A stretch of DNA of 64,000 nt from assembly GCA_959019945.1 (NCBI GenBank), contig CAUEQD010000007.1, positions 1-64,000 of the forward strand, written 5' to 3'. The first letter of the stretch is position 1; every line of letters begins with the position of its first letter. The translations under genes and the position numbers were made by a program. The stretch is from an uncultured Collinsella sp. (lineage in GTDB: Bacteria; Actinomycetota; Coriobacteriia; Coriobacteriales; Coriobacteriaceae). Positions 1 to 8,156 of the stretch are shown here, piece after piece. The notes beneath the pieces were generated by a model, which was not told the DNA's origin, did no database searches, and saw nothing but the letters and a program-made list of their open reading frames with translations.

Positions 1-66
1 CGTTTGTTCGCCGTTTGTTCGCCGTTTGTTCGCCGTTTGTTCGCCGTTTGTTCGCCGTTTGTTCGC
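1..66. repeat. Tandem 11-bp repeat, six exact copies
   Basis: The unit CGTTTGTTCGC is repeated six times without a mismatch and then breaks into diverged sequence (TGGTTG). It starts at the window edge, so the true copy number may be higher. It lies just downstream of the stop codon of the minus-strand DUF134 gene. A short exact array like this can change length by slippage. No coding role is apparent. Confidence 0.95.
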
Positions 67-112
67 TGGTTGTCGCACGCGTGGAAGCGCGTTCTCGACG
101 AGGTGCTTGCCG

Positions 113-877
113 CTAGTGGCATCCGCAGCCTTCGTGCCCGTCATGGTCGTGGTGACCGTGGCAGCCGCAGGACTCGCCATGCTCGTGGATGTGCTCGTGA
201 TCATGTCCATGGCAGTCGCAGGTGGCTTCGCCGTTCTGTGCGAGCGTGCCGGCAATGAGGGCCTCGACGCAGGCATCGCAGCTGCCCTGGGCGCCCGCAT
301 AGACCGTGATGCCGGCTTGGGCAAGCGCGTTGATAGCGCCGCCGCCGATACCGCCGCAAATGAGCGTGTCAACGCCACCGTTGGCAAGCAGGCCCGCCAA
401 GGCGCCGTGGCCGGTGCCGCCGGTGCCTACGACCTGCTCGTTGAGCACCTTGCCATCCTGGATGTCGTAGATCTTGAACTGCTCGCTGCGGCCAAAGTGC
501 ATAAAGATGTTGCCGTTGTCGTACGTCGTTGCCACCCTCATGGTGCCGACCTCCTTTGCTGGCCATGCGGCCGTCGTCGTGGCGATGGGGGAGTACGCGA
601 TATTGCCGCCCTCGATGACGAGCGCTCGTCCGTTGACCAGCGCGTTTGCCACCTTGCGATGCGCGCGACTGCTGATTGCCGCCACCGTGGCGCGGGCGAT
701 GCCCATGTGCAGGGCGACGGCCTCCTGATTGAGGCCCTCCAGATCGCACAGGCGCAGCACCTCAAGCTCGTCGACGGTCATGTCGATGGCATCACCGCTG
801 GCCAGGCCATCGGGGGTAAAGCCGCGGTATTCGGGGATGATCCCGACGCGGCGCAGTTTTTCGCGTCTTCCTGCCAT
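113..877 (-). CDS. DUF134 DNA-binding domain fused to NifX/NifB-type domain with His/Cys-rich tail
   Basis: The predicted protein is about 254 aa. The first ~100 residues match the DUF134 family: a sigma-70-region-4-like helix-turn-helix (DELEVLRLCDLEGLNQEA, then an ATVAAISSRAHRKVANAL helix). From about residue 110 a dinitrogenase iron-molybdenum cofactor (NifX/NafY) type domain begins (MRVATTYDNG) and includes the glycine-rich turn CGGIGGGA. The last ~35 residues are almost only His, Cys, Gly, Asp and Glu, a probable metal-binding tail. The ATG at 877 is chosen because AAGGAG lies 5 nt upstream; an in-frame GTG at 883 is too close to that site. Two palindromes upstream suggest autoregulation. 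The likely role is metal- or redox-dependent regulation or metallocluster handling; the exact ligand is unknown. Confidence 0.85.
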   Translation of the reverse strand: MAGRREKLRRVGIIPEYRGFTPDGLASGDAIDMTVDELEVLRLCDLEGLNQEAVALHMGIARATVAAISSRAHRKVANALVNGRALVIEGGNIAYSPIATTTAAWPAKEVGTMRVATTYDNGNIFMHFGRSEQFKIYDIQDGKVLNEQVVGTGGTGHGALAGLLANGGVDTLICGGIGGGAINALAQAGITVYAGAQGSCDACVEALIAGTLAQNGEATCDCHGHDHEHIHEHGESCGCHGHHDHDGHEGCGCH

Positions 878-891
878 GCACACTCCTTATC

Positions 892-956
892 TGACATATG
901 TCAACAATAGGATAACGCGTTAGTCGTTGGGCGCAAGGCATTTCTGTCATATGTCA
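892..956. promoter_or_regulatory. Twin palindromic operator-like sites upstream of the DUF134 gene
   Basis: TGACATATGTCA (892-903) is a perfect palindrome. TGTCATATGTCA (945-956) repeats it with one base changed, 53 bp away centre to centre. Both lie in the upstream region of the minus-strand DUF134/NifX gene, the first directly before its ribosome binding site. Paired palindromes flanking a promoter are typical of autoregulated DNA-binding proteins. That the neighbouring gene product binds them is inference. Confidence 0.6.
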
Positions 957-1033
957 GAAAAAGGCTAAGATGCCTCGTTGCCGCATGCGGAGCCGCGCTG
1001 CCGTGCATTGCGTGTGCCGGACTAAGTGTCCAA

Positions 1034-1061
1034 TTCGACACTCGCGCGCCTGGGCTACAAT
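1034..1061 (+). promoter_or_regulatory. Probable promoter of thyA-folA
   Basis: TTCGAC (1034-1039) and TACAAT (1056-1061) are separated by 16 bp and resemble -35 and -10 boxes of the housekeeping sigma factor. The thyA start lies 35 bp beyond the -10 box. Confidence 0.55.
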
Positions 1062-1095
1062 AAATCTCGCTTATAGGCGACTGACAGGAGGGTCA

Positions 1096-1944
1096 ATGAG
1101 CAAAGCTGATCAGCAGTTTGTAACCATGTGCCGCGATATCTTGGACCATGGCACCACCACCGAGGGCCAAAAGGTCCGTCCGGTGTGGGAGGACGGCACC
1201 CCTGCCTATACCATTAAAAACTTTGGTGTCACGGCGCGCTATGATCTGCGCGAGGAGTTCCCCGCGCTCACCCTGCGTCGTACGGCGCTTAAGTCTGCCA
1301 TGGACGAGATTCTGTGGATCTATCAAAAGAAGTCCAATAACGTGCATGATCTCAACAGCCATATCTGGGATGAGTGGGCCGATGAGACCGGTTCCATCGG
1401 TAAAGCCTACGGCTATCAGATTGGTCAGAAGAGCCATTACGTCGAGGGCGACTTCGACCAGATGGACCGTGTGCTGTACGACCTTAAGCACACGCCGTAT
1501 AGTCGCCGCATTATTACCAATACGTACGTGTTTAGCGATCTGTCCGAGATGCACCTTTATCCGTGCGCCTATAGCGTGACCTATAACGTGACGCAGCGTC
1601 CTCAGGACGACAAGCCGACGCTCAACATGATTCTCAACCAGCGCAGCCAGGACATTTTGGCCGCGAACAACTGGAACGTGTGCCAGTACGCCATTTTGCT
1701 GATGATGGTCGCGCAGTCGGTCGATATGATTCCCGGTGAGCTGCTGCACGTGATCGCCGACGCCCATATCTATGATCGTCATGTCGATATCGTCCGCGAG
1801 CTTATCGAGCGTCCGCAGTTTGCGGCACCCAAGGTAACGCTCAACCCCGATGTGCATGACTTCTATGCGTTTACGACCGATGACCTGATCGTCGAGGGCT
1901 ATGAGCACGGCCCGCAGGTCAAGAACATTCCCATTGCGGTGTAG
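1096..1944 (+). CDS. thyA: Thymidylate synthase ThyA
   Basis: Converts dUMP and methylenetetrahydrofolate to dTMP and dihydrofolate. The 282-aa product contains the catalytic cysteine in YPCAY (Cys157) and the conserved arginine/asparagine region NQRSQD...NNWNVCQY. His follows the cysteine in E. coli ThyA but is Ala here; the Bacillus subtilis ThyA type also lacks it (PCVY). The ATG at 1096 is preceded by AGGAGG at 1087-1092, and the in-frame extension upstream has no family similarity. folA follows at once, so dihydrofolate made here is recycled by the next gene product. Confidence 0.97.
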   Translation: MSKADQQFVTMCRDILDHGTTTEGQKVRPVWEDGTPAYTIKNFGVTARYDLREEFPALTLRRTALKSAMDEILWIYQKKSNNVHDLNSHIWDEWADETGSIGKAYGYQIGQKSHYVEGDFDQMDRVLYDLKHTPYSRRIITNTYVFSDLSEMHLYPCAYSVTYNVTQRPQDDKPTLNMILNQRSQDILAANNWNVCQYAILLMMVAQSVDMIPGELLHVIADAHIYDRHVDIVRELIERPQFAAPKVTLNPDVHDFYAFTTDDLIVEGYEHGPQVKNIPIAV

Positions 1945-1953
1945 GTGGTGCTC

Positions 1954-2472
1954 ATGACGTGTAAGCTATCTGCTATCGTCGCCGTGTGTGACGATTGGGG
2001 CATTGGGTGCGAGGGCGACATGGTGGTGTCCAATCGCGCCGATATGCGCCATTTTGTGGCCTGCACCAAGGGCTGCCCGGTTATCATGGGACGCAAGACG
2101 CTGCTGAGTTTTCCCGGCGGACGACCGCTCAAGAATCGCCGCAATATCGTGCTCACCCGCGACGAGAGCTTTGCTGCCGAGGGCGTCGACGTGGTGCATA
2201 GCATCGACGAAGCGCTCGCCGCGGTAGCCGATGAACCCGTTGCGTGGGTGATTGGCGGCGGCGAGGTATATCGACAGTTTTTGCCGTATTGCGTGGAGGC
2301 CGAGGTTACGCATAACCATTGCGTGCATGACGTGGATACGTACTTTCCCGATCTGGATGCCGATCCCGCGTGGGAGATTGCGTGGCGAGGCGGTGTTGCC
2401 ACGATTGCCTCGGGCGAGGGCGACGAGGGTGTCGATTATGAGTTCGTGACGTATCGTCGCGTTGAGGCGTAA
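1954..2472 (+). CDS. folA: Dihydrofolate reductase
   Basis: Reduces dihydrofolate to tetrahydrofolate with NADPH. The 172-aa length is normal for bacterial DHFR. Visible motifs are the N-terminal SAIVAVCDDWGIG (A.N..IG region), VIMGRKT with the NADPH-binding arginine, IVLTRD, and WVIGGGEVY. The gene begins within 10 nt of the thyA stop. In-frame GTG codons at 1945 and 1948 are possible starts, but the ATG at 1954 has AGGTGG just upstream. thyA and folA form a translationally close pair. Confidence 0.95.
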   Translation: MTCKLSAIVAVCDDWGIGCEGDMVVSNRADMRHFVACTKGCPVIMGRKTLLSFPGGRPLKNRRNIVLTRDESFAAEGVDVVHSIDEALAAVADEPVAWVIGGGEVYRQFLPYCVEAEVTHNHCVHDVDTYFPDLDADPAWEIAWRGGVATIASGEGDEGVDYEFVTYRRVEA

Positions 2473-2581
2473 ATCGTCTGGCGTGAACGGTATCATCGGG
2501 TTGATTGAATGCATGGGGCGGCGCTTAGCGTCGCCTCGTTTGGTATAGATGTGCTGTAAAGAAGGGTGCGGGCTGGCTGCT

Positions 2582-3496
2582 ATGACTGATGCCGTTGAGG
2601 TTCTGCGAATTGATTCGCTCGAGGACGAGCGGCTCGATGCCTACGTGCGACTGACCGAGCGTGAGCTTCGCTGCGTGCTGGAGCCGCAAAAGGGCATCTT
2701 TATTGCGGAGAGCGCCAAGGTCATCGAGCGTGCCGTGCGCGCCGGATATGAGCCGGTGAGCTTTCTTCTGGGCGAGCGCTGGCTCGACCAGATGATGCCG
2801 CTGTTTGACCAGCTTGTCGTGCGCGAGGGAGTGGGTCCGGTTCCCGTGTTCGTGGCCTCCATGGAGCTCATGGAGCAGTTGACGGGCTTTAACGTGACGC
2901 GCGGCGCGCTGGCGGCGTTCCGTCGCCCGCGTCAGATTCCGGTTGATGAGTTCTTGGGCGGCGTCGTCGAGGCGGCGGGGGGTCGTCCGGTGCGCGTGTG
3001 CGTGCTTGAGGGTATTGTTGATCACACCAATGTTGGCGCGATTTTCCGCTCGGCTGCCGCATTGAACGTTGACGGTATTTTGGTCAGCCCGACGTGCTGC
3101 GACCCGCTGTACCGTCGCTCGGCCCGCGTGAGCATGGGCACCGTGTTTCAGGTGCCGTGGACGCGCATTGGCAGCGAGGCTCGTGTGTGGCCGCATGATG
3201 GTCTGAGCGCGTTGCACGATGCCGGTTTTTCGTGTGCCGCTATGGCGTTGACGGACGATTCCGTATCGCTGGACGATCCCGTGCTGCAGGAGATTGATCG
3301 CTTGGCAATCTTTATGGGTACCGAGGGTGCCGGCTTGAGCGCCAAGACCATTGCCGGCTGTGACCACGCGGTGCGCATTCCGATGGCGCACGGGGTCGAT
3401 TCGCTTAACGTGGCCGCGGCGAGCGCCGTCGCCTTTTGGCAGCTGTGCCCGCACGTGAGCAATGAGTATCACTACCAGCCGGGTTTGTATCACTAG
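2582..3496 (+). CDS. SPOUT-family RNA 2'-O-methyltransferase (TrmH/SpoU)
   Basis: About 304 aa. The N-terminal ~140 residues form the substrate-binding domain (GIFIAESAKVIERAV, with the typical 'skip' pattern). The C-terminal SPOUT fold shows the three SpoU motifs: VDHTNVGAIFRSAAA, FMGTEGAGLS and IPMAHGVDSLNVAAASAVA. Enzymes of this family methylate ribose 2'-OH in rRNA or tRNA using SAM; the exact target cannot be read from the sequence. The start is uncertain. ATG 2582 gives the usual family N-terminus; ATG 2549 is in frame but adds a Cys-rich, unconserved stretch. The gene stands alone between folA and the MATE gene. Confidence 0.88.
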   Translation: MTDAVEVLRIDSLEDERLDAYVRLTERELRCVLEPQKGIFIAESAKVIERAVRAGYEPVSFLLGERWLDQMMPLFDQLVVREGVGPVPVFVASMELMEQLTGFNVTRGALAAFRRPRQIPVDEFLGGVVEAAGGRPVRVCVLEGIVDHTNVGAIFRSAAALNVDGILVSPTCCDPLYRRSARVSMGTVFQVPWTRIGSEARVWPHDGLSALHDAGFSCAAMALTDDSVSLDDPVLQEIDRLAIFMGTEGAGLSAKTIAGCDHAVRIPMAHGVDSLNVAAASAVAFWQLCPHVSNEYHYQPGLYH

Positions 3497-3621
3497 GCAG
3501 ATATTTCGCACCTGGCTCTGATTCGGGGTGTTTCGGTCGACGCCAGTCGGTGCTAAGCTGATATTGGCTTTGGTCTTAAATTGCCGTTTTGTTGTTTAAC
3601 ATACGTTGGCGGGGAGGGCGT

Positions 3622-4971
3622 GTGGCTAAGAAATCTACGGCTATCGATGTAACGCAGGGTGTCATTTGGCAACAGCTGCTGTCGCTGTGCGTCCCCATCT
3701 TCTTTAGTTCGTTTTTTCAACAGGCTTACACGCTTATCGGTACGTATATCGTCGGTCAGTTTGGCGGCAAGCTCGCGCTGGGTGGCATTCAAGCCACGAT
3801 GGTGCTCACCGAGCTCTGCATTGGCTTTTGCGTTGGCGTCGGCGCCGGCTGCGCGGTCATTACCGGTCAGTATTTTGGCCAGCACGATGATGAACGACTG
3901 AGTCGTTCGGTTCATACGGCCATGACGCTCGCGCTGGTGGGCGGTATCGTCTTCTCCATTCTCGGCATAGTGTTCGTTGAGCCCATGCTGGTGCTTATGA
4001 ACACGCCGCATGAACTATTGGCCGAGGGTGTGGCCTATGCTCGCTGTTATTTTGCCGCGATGGTTGCGGCACTGCTGCTGAATATGGGAACCGCACTGCT
4101 GCGTGCCGTGGGCGACACGCGCGGGCCCGCCGTGATCATTGCCTCTGGCTGCCTTGTTAACGTGGTGCTGGATATCATCTTTGTCGCTGTGTTGCATATG
4201 GAGGCGCTGGGCTGCGGCATCGCAGTGGCGCTGACCATTTGCTCCAATGCAACGATGATCGTGTTGCGCATGATTCGCGCTCCGGGTGCATGGCGTCTTT
4301 CGCTGTCTAAGCTCGGTATCGATCGCGGTATTTGCAAGAGTATGATCTCGTGTGGTCTGCCACTCGGTTTTCAATCGGCTGCCTATTCGATCTCGAACGT
4401 GCTGATCCAGGTGTCGGTTAATTCGTTTGGCGCCGATGTCACGACTGCTTGGGGTCTATCTGGGCGCCTGGATGGCATTATCTGGATGGTGACCGAGGCG
4501 CTCGGCGTATCGATCACTACGTTCTCGGCGCAGAACTTTGGCGCGCGCAACTACGAGCGCATGCGCAAGGGCTACCATACGTCGCTCGTGCTGTCGTTTA
4601 TGCTCATTGGTGGCCTGTCTGCCGTGCTGCTGGTGTTCTCGGGCCCGCTGTCGCGTTTGTTTGTCGACGATGCTTCGATTTCGGCGTACACCACGACCAT
4701 CCTCCATTTCATTGCGCCGTTCTATGCGATTTTCTCGATTATCGAGAACGCCTCGGGTTCCATCCGCGGCGCCGGCGTGAGTCTGCAGCCTATGATGCTC
4801 ACCATCTTTGGCACCGTTGTCTTGAGGGTGATCTGGGTGTTTGCGATCATGCCCTTCGATCCGTCGCTCGAGCATCTACTGCTGGTTTACCCCGTAACCT
4901 GGCTCATCACCGCAACCATGTTCACCATCTACCACCACAGCGGCAACTGGCTAGGTCGCGCCACCGCCTAG
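3622..4971 (+). CDS. MATE-family multidrug/cation antiporter
   Basis: A 449-aa integral membrane protein with about 12 hydrophobic segments in two halves, as in MATE transporters (NorM/DinF type). The start of the first bundle (IFFSSFFQQAYTLIGTYIVG) and the matching second-half helices (GLPLGFQSAAYSISNVLIQ, AQNFGARNYERM) are recognisable. MATE proteins export cationic drugs or metabolites using a Na+ or H+ gradient; the substrate here is unknown. GTG 3622 is chosen because GGGGAGG lies 4 nt upstream, and the preceding in-frame residues are not family-like. The gene is monocistronic, and a palindromic repeat lies just downstream. Confidence 0.9.
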   Translation: MAKKSTAIDVTQGVIWQQLLSLCVPIFFSSFFQQAYTLIGTYIVGQFGGKLALGGIQATMVLTELCIGFCVGVGAGCAVITGQYFGQHDDERLSRSVHTAMTLALVGGIVFSILGIVFVEPMLVLMNTPHELLAEGVAYARCYFAAMVAALLLNMGTALLRAVGDTRGPAVIIASGCLVNVVLDIIFVAVLHMEALGCGIAVALTICSNATMIVLRMIRAPGAWRLSLSKLGIDRGICKSMISCGLPLGFQSAAYSISNVLIQVSVNSFGADVTTAWGLSGRLDGIIWMVTEALGVSITTFSAQNFGARNYERMRKGYHTSLVLSFMLIGGLSAVLLVFSGPLSRLFVDDASISAYTTTILHFIAPFYAIFSIIENASGSIRGAGVSLQPMMLTIFGTVVLRVIWVFAIMPFDPSLEHLLLVYPVTWLITATMFTIYHHSGNWLGRATA

Positions 4972-4994
4972 CTCATCCGTCAGATACCCCTGAT

Positions 4995-5063
4995 AAGTTG
5001 CGGTGAAATAGTTCCTGAAAAGCCCTTGCGGACCGTCAAACAAGTACTATTCCACCGCAACTT
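4995..5063. repeat. Palindromic intergenic element, copy A
   Basis: The left arm AAGTTGCGGTGAAATAGT (4995-5012) is repeated in inverted orientation at 5046-5063 with one mismatch, around a 33-bp centre. The same arm sequence, again as an inverted pair, recurs at 38914-38982. The element sits between the convergent MATE gene and the minus-strand cobO remnant. It lacks a T-run directly after the stem, so it is not a standard terminator. Confidence 0.85.
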
Positions 5064-5100
5064 CCTTATGAGCTGTAGGTGTTGGCGGAAAACGAATCAA

Positions 5101-5586
5101 TTAGTATTCGATGCCTTGGCGGGCTAGGAGGCCTTCGTCGAAGTAGTGTTTGATGGGACGTATTTCGGTGACTAAGTCCGCGAGGTCGGCCAACGGCAGC
5201 AGCCCGCGGCCGGTGAGCACGAGTTCCGTGGTGGCGGGCTTTATCGCGATCAGCGCTTCGACATCCTCGCGTGTCACGAAGCCGCGGCGCATGGCCTCGC
5301 CGAGTTCGTCCAAAATCAGAACGTCGACCTGTGATATCTGCTCGCATGCGAGCTCCATGATCTGTGCGGCGCAAGCCTCGGGCGTGTCGCGGTCAGCTTG
5401 TACGATGCACAGCCCCAGGCGCGGCGCGGCATCGTGTTCGGCGCAGTGCAGTTTCTTGGCAAACTGCAGCCTAAGAACGTCGAGCCCGTAGCCCGTCGCG
5501 CGCAGCGCGAGCCCCAGCGCAGCCGTCGTCTTGCCCTTGCCGTCGCCTGTATAGATTTGAACCTTGCCGACTTACAGTGATGCCAT
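5101..5586 (-). pseudogene. cobO: Corrinoid adenosyltransferase (CobO/BtuR type) with nonsense codon 5
   Basis: Read on the minus strand from ATG 5586 (AAAGGA 5 nt upstream), codons 1-4 are Met-Ala-Ser-Leu and codon 5 is TAA (5572-5574). The same frame then continues without a stop for 156 codons. It encodes a clear CobO/BtuR protein: P-loop GDGKGKTTAALG, VLRLQFAKK, VDVLILDELGEAMRRGF and ELVLTGRG. There is no ATG, GTG or TTG between the stop and the P-loop. The enzyme adenosylates cob(I)yrinic acid diamide or cob(I)alamin. As written, the gene cannot make a complete protein from a standard start. A sequencing error or an unusual start codon are the alternatives. Confidence 0.82.
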
Positions 5587-5678
5587 CTCTGTCCTTTCGT
5601 GCCCGGCGTCGGTTTATCGCCGTCCGGGTTGGGTATTCTAGAAAGCATTATCAACCCCAGTAGATGGAGTTCAAGCAG

Positions 5679-7571
5679 ATGGAGATGGATGACAACAAAC
5701 GTAGACGGAATATGATTCTCTACGTGCTCATCGCCTTCGTCGTCTACCTCGTGCTCTCGACCGTTCTGTTCCCCAACATCGGTCACACGCAGCAGATTAC
5801 GAAGACCGATTACTCGACGTTTGTCAAAGCGCTCGATAAGAAGAGCGTCGACAAGGTCGAGTACAACACGGACGATTACTCGATTTATTACACCAAGAAG
5901 GGCGAGGACGAGAACATCGCCTACAAGACGACCGGTGTGCCGAATGACGCGGGCTTTACCGATCGCGTGCTTGAGTCTGGCGCTTCGCTGGAGTCGGTCG
6001 TTCCCGATAAAAACTCGGGTTTGATGACCTACTACCTGCTCACACTCATTCTTCCCATGGCGATTTTCTTCCTCATCGGTTGGTGGCTCAACCGCCGCAT
6101 GAAGAAGGCTATGGGCGATGACGGCCCGTCGATGAACTTTGGCGGCGGCGGTTTTGGCGGCGGCGGACTGGGTAAGTCCGGCGCGCGCGTGATCGCCTCC
6201 AAGGACGTGGGCGTGACCTTTAAGGACGTCGCCGGTCAGGAAGAGGCCAAGGAGTCTCTCAAGGAGGTCGTCGACTTTCTGGAGAAGCCGCAGCGCTACG
6301 AGGAGATCGGCGCCAAGCTGCCGCGTGGTGCTCTCCTTGTTGGCCCTCCGGGTACCGGTAAGACCCTGCTTGCCAAGGCTGTTGCCGGCGAGGCCGGTGT
6401 TCCGTTCTTTAGCATTTCGGGCTCTGAGTTCGTTGAGATGTTTGTCGGTCGCGGCGCTGCTAAGGTTCGTGACCTGTTTAAGCAGGCCAAGGAAAAGGCA
6501 CCGTGTATCGTCTTTATCGATGAGATCGATACCATCGGTAAGAAGCGCGATGGCGGCGGCTTTAGCGGCAACGACGAGCGCGAGCAGACGCTCAATCAGT
6601 TGCTGACCGAGATGGATGGCTTCGATAACCATAAGGGTATCGTTGTCCTTGCCGCAACCAACCGCCCCGACAGTCTCGATCCCGCTCTACTGCGCCCCGG
6701 TCGTTTTGACCGCCGCATCCCCGTCGAGCTGCCCGATCTGACCGGCCGCAAGAACATCCTCGAGCTGCATGCCAAGAGCGTGAAGACCGAGCCGCCGATC
6801 GACCTGACCGCGATTGCCCGCGCCACGCCCGGTGCCTCGGGCGCCGACCTGGCCAATATCATCAACGAGGGCGCCCTGCGCGCCGTTCGCGAAGGTCGCA
6901 AGCGTGCAACCCAGGACGACTTCGAGGAGTCGGTGGAGGTCGTCATTGCCGGCCAACAGCGTAAGTCCACGGTGCTTTCCGACCACGAGAAGCAGGTCGT
7001 TTCCTACCATGAGATCGGCCATGCCATTGTTGCCGCTCGCCAGAAGGGCTCTGCGCCGGTCACGAAGATCACCATCGTTCCGCGCACGAGCGGTGCCCTG
7101 GGCTACACCATGCAGGTCGAGGAGGACGAGCGCTTCCTGACCACGCGCCAGGAGGTCCTGGATAAGCTCGCCGTCTACTGCGGTGGTCGCGCGGCCGAGG
7201 AGCTCATCTTTGGCGAGATGACGACCGGCGCCGCCAACGATATCGAGCAGGCCACCAAGCTCGCCCGTAATATGGTGACGCGCTTTGGTATGTCCGACGA
7301 GTTTGGCATGATGGCGCTCGGTACCGTGCAGAACGCGTATCTCAATCAGGACACGTCGCTCACCTGCGCCCCCGGTACGGCCGAGCGCGTGGACGCGATT
7401 GTCGCCAAGCTGATCGAGGATGCGCACGACCGCGCTTTGCAGATTCTGAAGGAGAACAAGTTTAAGCTCCACGAGCTGGCTCGTTATCTGTATAAGAAGG
7501 AGACCATCACGGGCGAGGAGTTCATGAACCTCCTCACGCGCGAGAATCCGCTGATGCCCAAGCAGCAGTAA
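5679..7571 (+). CDS. ftsH: ATP-dependent zinc metalloprotease FtsH
   Basis: Membrane-anchored AAA+ protease that degrades misfolded membrane proteins and short-lived regulators. About 630 aa: two transmembrane segments near residues 12-30 and 115-135 flank an extracytoplasmic domain. A Gly-rich linker (FGGGGFGGGG) follows. The AAA module has Walker A GPPGTGKT, Walker B CIVFIDEID, and the second region of homology ATNRPDSLDPALLRPGRFDRR. The zinc site is HEIGH (usually HEAGH), with the distal ligand in GAANDIEQAT. The pore region reads FVGRGAAKVRD rather than the usual FVGVGASRVRD. The start at 5679 is preferred over in-frame ATG 5664 because GGAG lies 9 nt upstream. A strong terminator follows. 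Confidence 0.96.
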   Translation: MEMDDNKRRRNMILYVLIAFVVYLVLSTVLFPNIGHTQQITKTDYSTFVKALDKKSVDKVEYNTDDYSIYYTKKGEDENIAYKTTGVPNDAGFTDRVLESGASLESVVPDKNSGLMTYYLLTLILPMAIFFLIGWWLNRRMKKAMGDDGPSMNFGGGGFGGGGLGKSGARVIASKDVGVTFKDVAGQEEAKESLKEVVDFLEKPQRYEEIGAKLPRGALLVGPPGTGKTLLAKAVAGEAGVPFFSISGSEFVEMFVGRGAAKVRDLFKQAKEKAPCIVFIDEIDTIGKKRDGGGFSGNDEREQTLNQLLTEMDGFDNHKGIVVLAATNRPDSLDPALLRPGRFDRRIPVELPDLTGRKNILELHAKSVKTEPPIDLTAIARATPGASGADLANIINEGALRAVREGRKRATQDDFEESVEVVIAGQQRKSTVLSDHEKQVVSYHEIGHAIVAARQKGSAPVTKITIVPRTSGALGYTMQVEEDERFLTTRQEVLDKLAVYCGGRAAEELIFGEMTTGAANDIEQATKLARNMVTRFGMSDEFGMMALGTVQNAYLNQDTSLTCAPGTAERVDAIVAKLIEDAHDRALQILKENKFKLHELARYLYKKETITGEEFMNLLTRENPLMPKQQ

Positions 7572-7598
7572 AGCCGCGGCCGAGCCAGTAAACGCCGA

Positions 7599-7636
7599 CG
7601 CCCCATTTGAGCAGCTTTCTCAAATGGGGCGTTTTG
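7599..7636 (+). terminator. Rho-independent terminator after ftsH
   Basis: CGCCCCATTTGAG (7599-7611) pairs perfectly with CTCAAATGGGGCG (7619-7631) around a 7-nt loop and is followed by TTTTG. It ends the ftsH transcript. Confidence 0.9.
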
Positions 7637-7652
7637 CTTGAGAGGGATGGAA

Positions 7653-8108
7653 ATGAAGATCGTGGTGAGCGCCTGCTTGATGGGCGAGAGCTGCAAGTAT
7701 AACGGGCTCGACAACTACCATCGCGAGTTGGTCGAGGCCTGCGAGCGTACAGGGACCGAGGTCCTCTTGGTGTGCCCTGAGGTCTTTGGGGGCCTGCCCA
7801 CGCCGCGCAAGCCGTCCGAGATTGTGAACGGAGAGGTTCGTACCTGCGAGGGCATATCGGTCGATCGCGAATTTCGCCTGGGTGCCCAACGAGCGCTCGA
7901 TATGTGCGAGCAGGCGGGCGGGCCGGAAGAGATCGCCGCGTGCATCCTGCAGGACCGTAGTCCCTCGTGCGGCGCGGGTCGCATCTACGACGGAACATTC
8001 AGCGGCACCCTTACGGCGGGCAACGGCGTCTTCGTTGATTTACTGCTCCGCCACGGTTATCGCGTGATCCCGGCTAGCGAGTTCGACCCCAGCATGCTGG
8101 AGCAATAA
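7653..8108 (+). CDS. DUF523 family protein
   Basis: A 151-aa protein of the DUF523 family: N-terminal VVSACLMGESCKYNG, CPEVFGGLPTPR and the C-terminal ILQDRSPSCG. These conserved Cys and Arg/Pro motifs are the family hallmark; no enzymatic role is firmly established for it. The start ATG 7653 has AGAGGG 6 nt upstream and gives the typical family N-terminus; ATG 7647 and TTG 7638 are in frame but fit less well. The gene is flanked by terminators on both sides and is therefore probably a single transcription unit. Confidence 0.85.
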   Translation: MKIVVSACLMGESCKYNGLDNYHRELVEACERTGTEVLLVCPEVFGGLPTPRKPSEIVNGEVRTCEGISVDREFRLGAQRALDMCEQAGGPEEIAACILQDRSPSCGAGRIYDGTFSGTLTAGNGVFVDLLLRHGYRVIPASEFDPSMLEQ

Positions 8109-8149
8109 AAAACCACCACAAAGGTGCTGCTCCCTTGTGGTGGTTTTGG
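8108..8149. terminator. Bidirectional terminator between convergent genes
   Basis: AAAACCACCACAAAGG pairs with CCTTGTGGTGGTTTT around a short loop. A-rich and T-rich flanks allow termination in both directions. It lies between the + DUF523 gene and the - glycerol-dehydrogenase-like gene. A similar stem occurs at 15901-15942. Confidence 0.85.
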
Positions 8150-8156
8150 CCTGGGT

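Noticed and set aside
1..66. CRISPR array
   Set aside because: The units are 11 bp and directly adjacent without spacers.
1096..1944. ThyA lacking the His after the catalytic Cys as a possible inactive enzyme
   Set aside because: The Bacillus subtilis ThyA type has the same replacement and is active, so this is a known variant.
5316..6632. Long open frame of 438 codons on the minus strand opposite the ftsH start
   Set aside because: It is the antisense frame of ftsH and the wrong frame of the cobO remnant. Codon content is compositional (GC-rich shadow) and no domain is recognisable.
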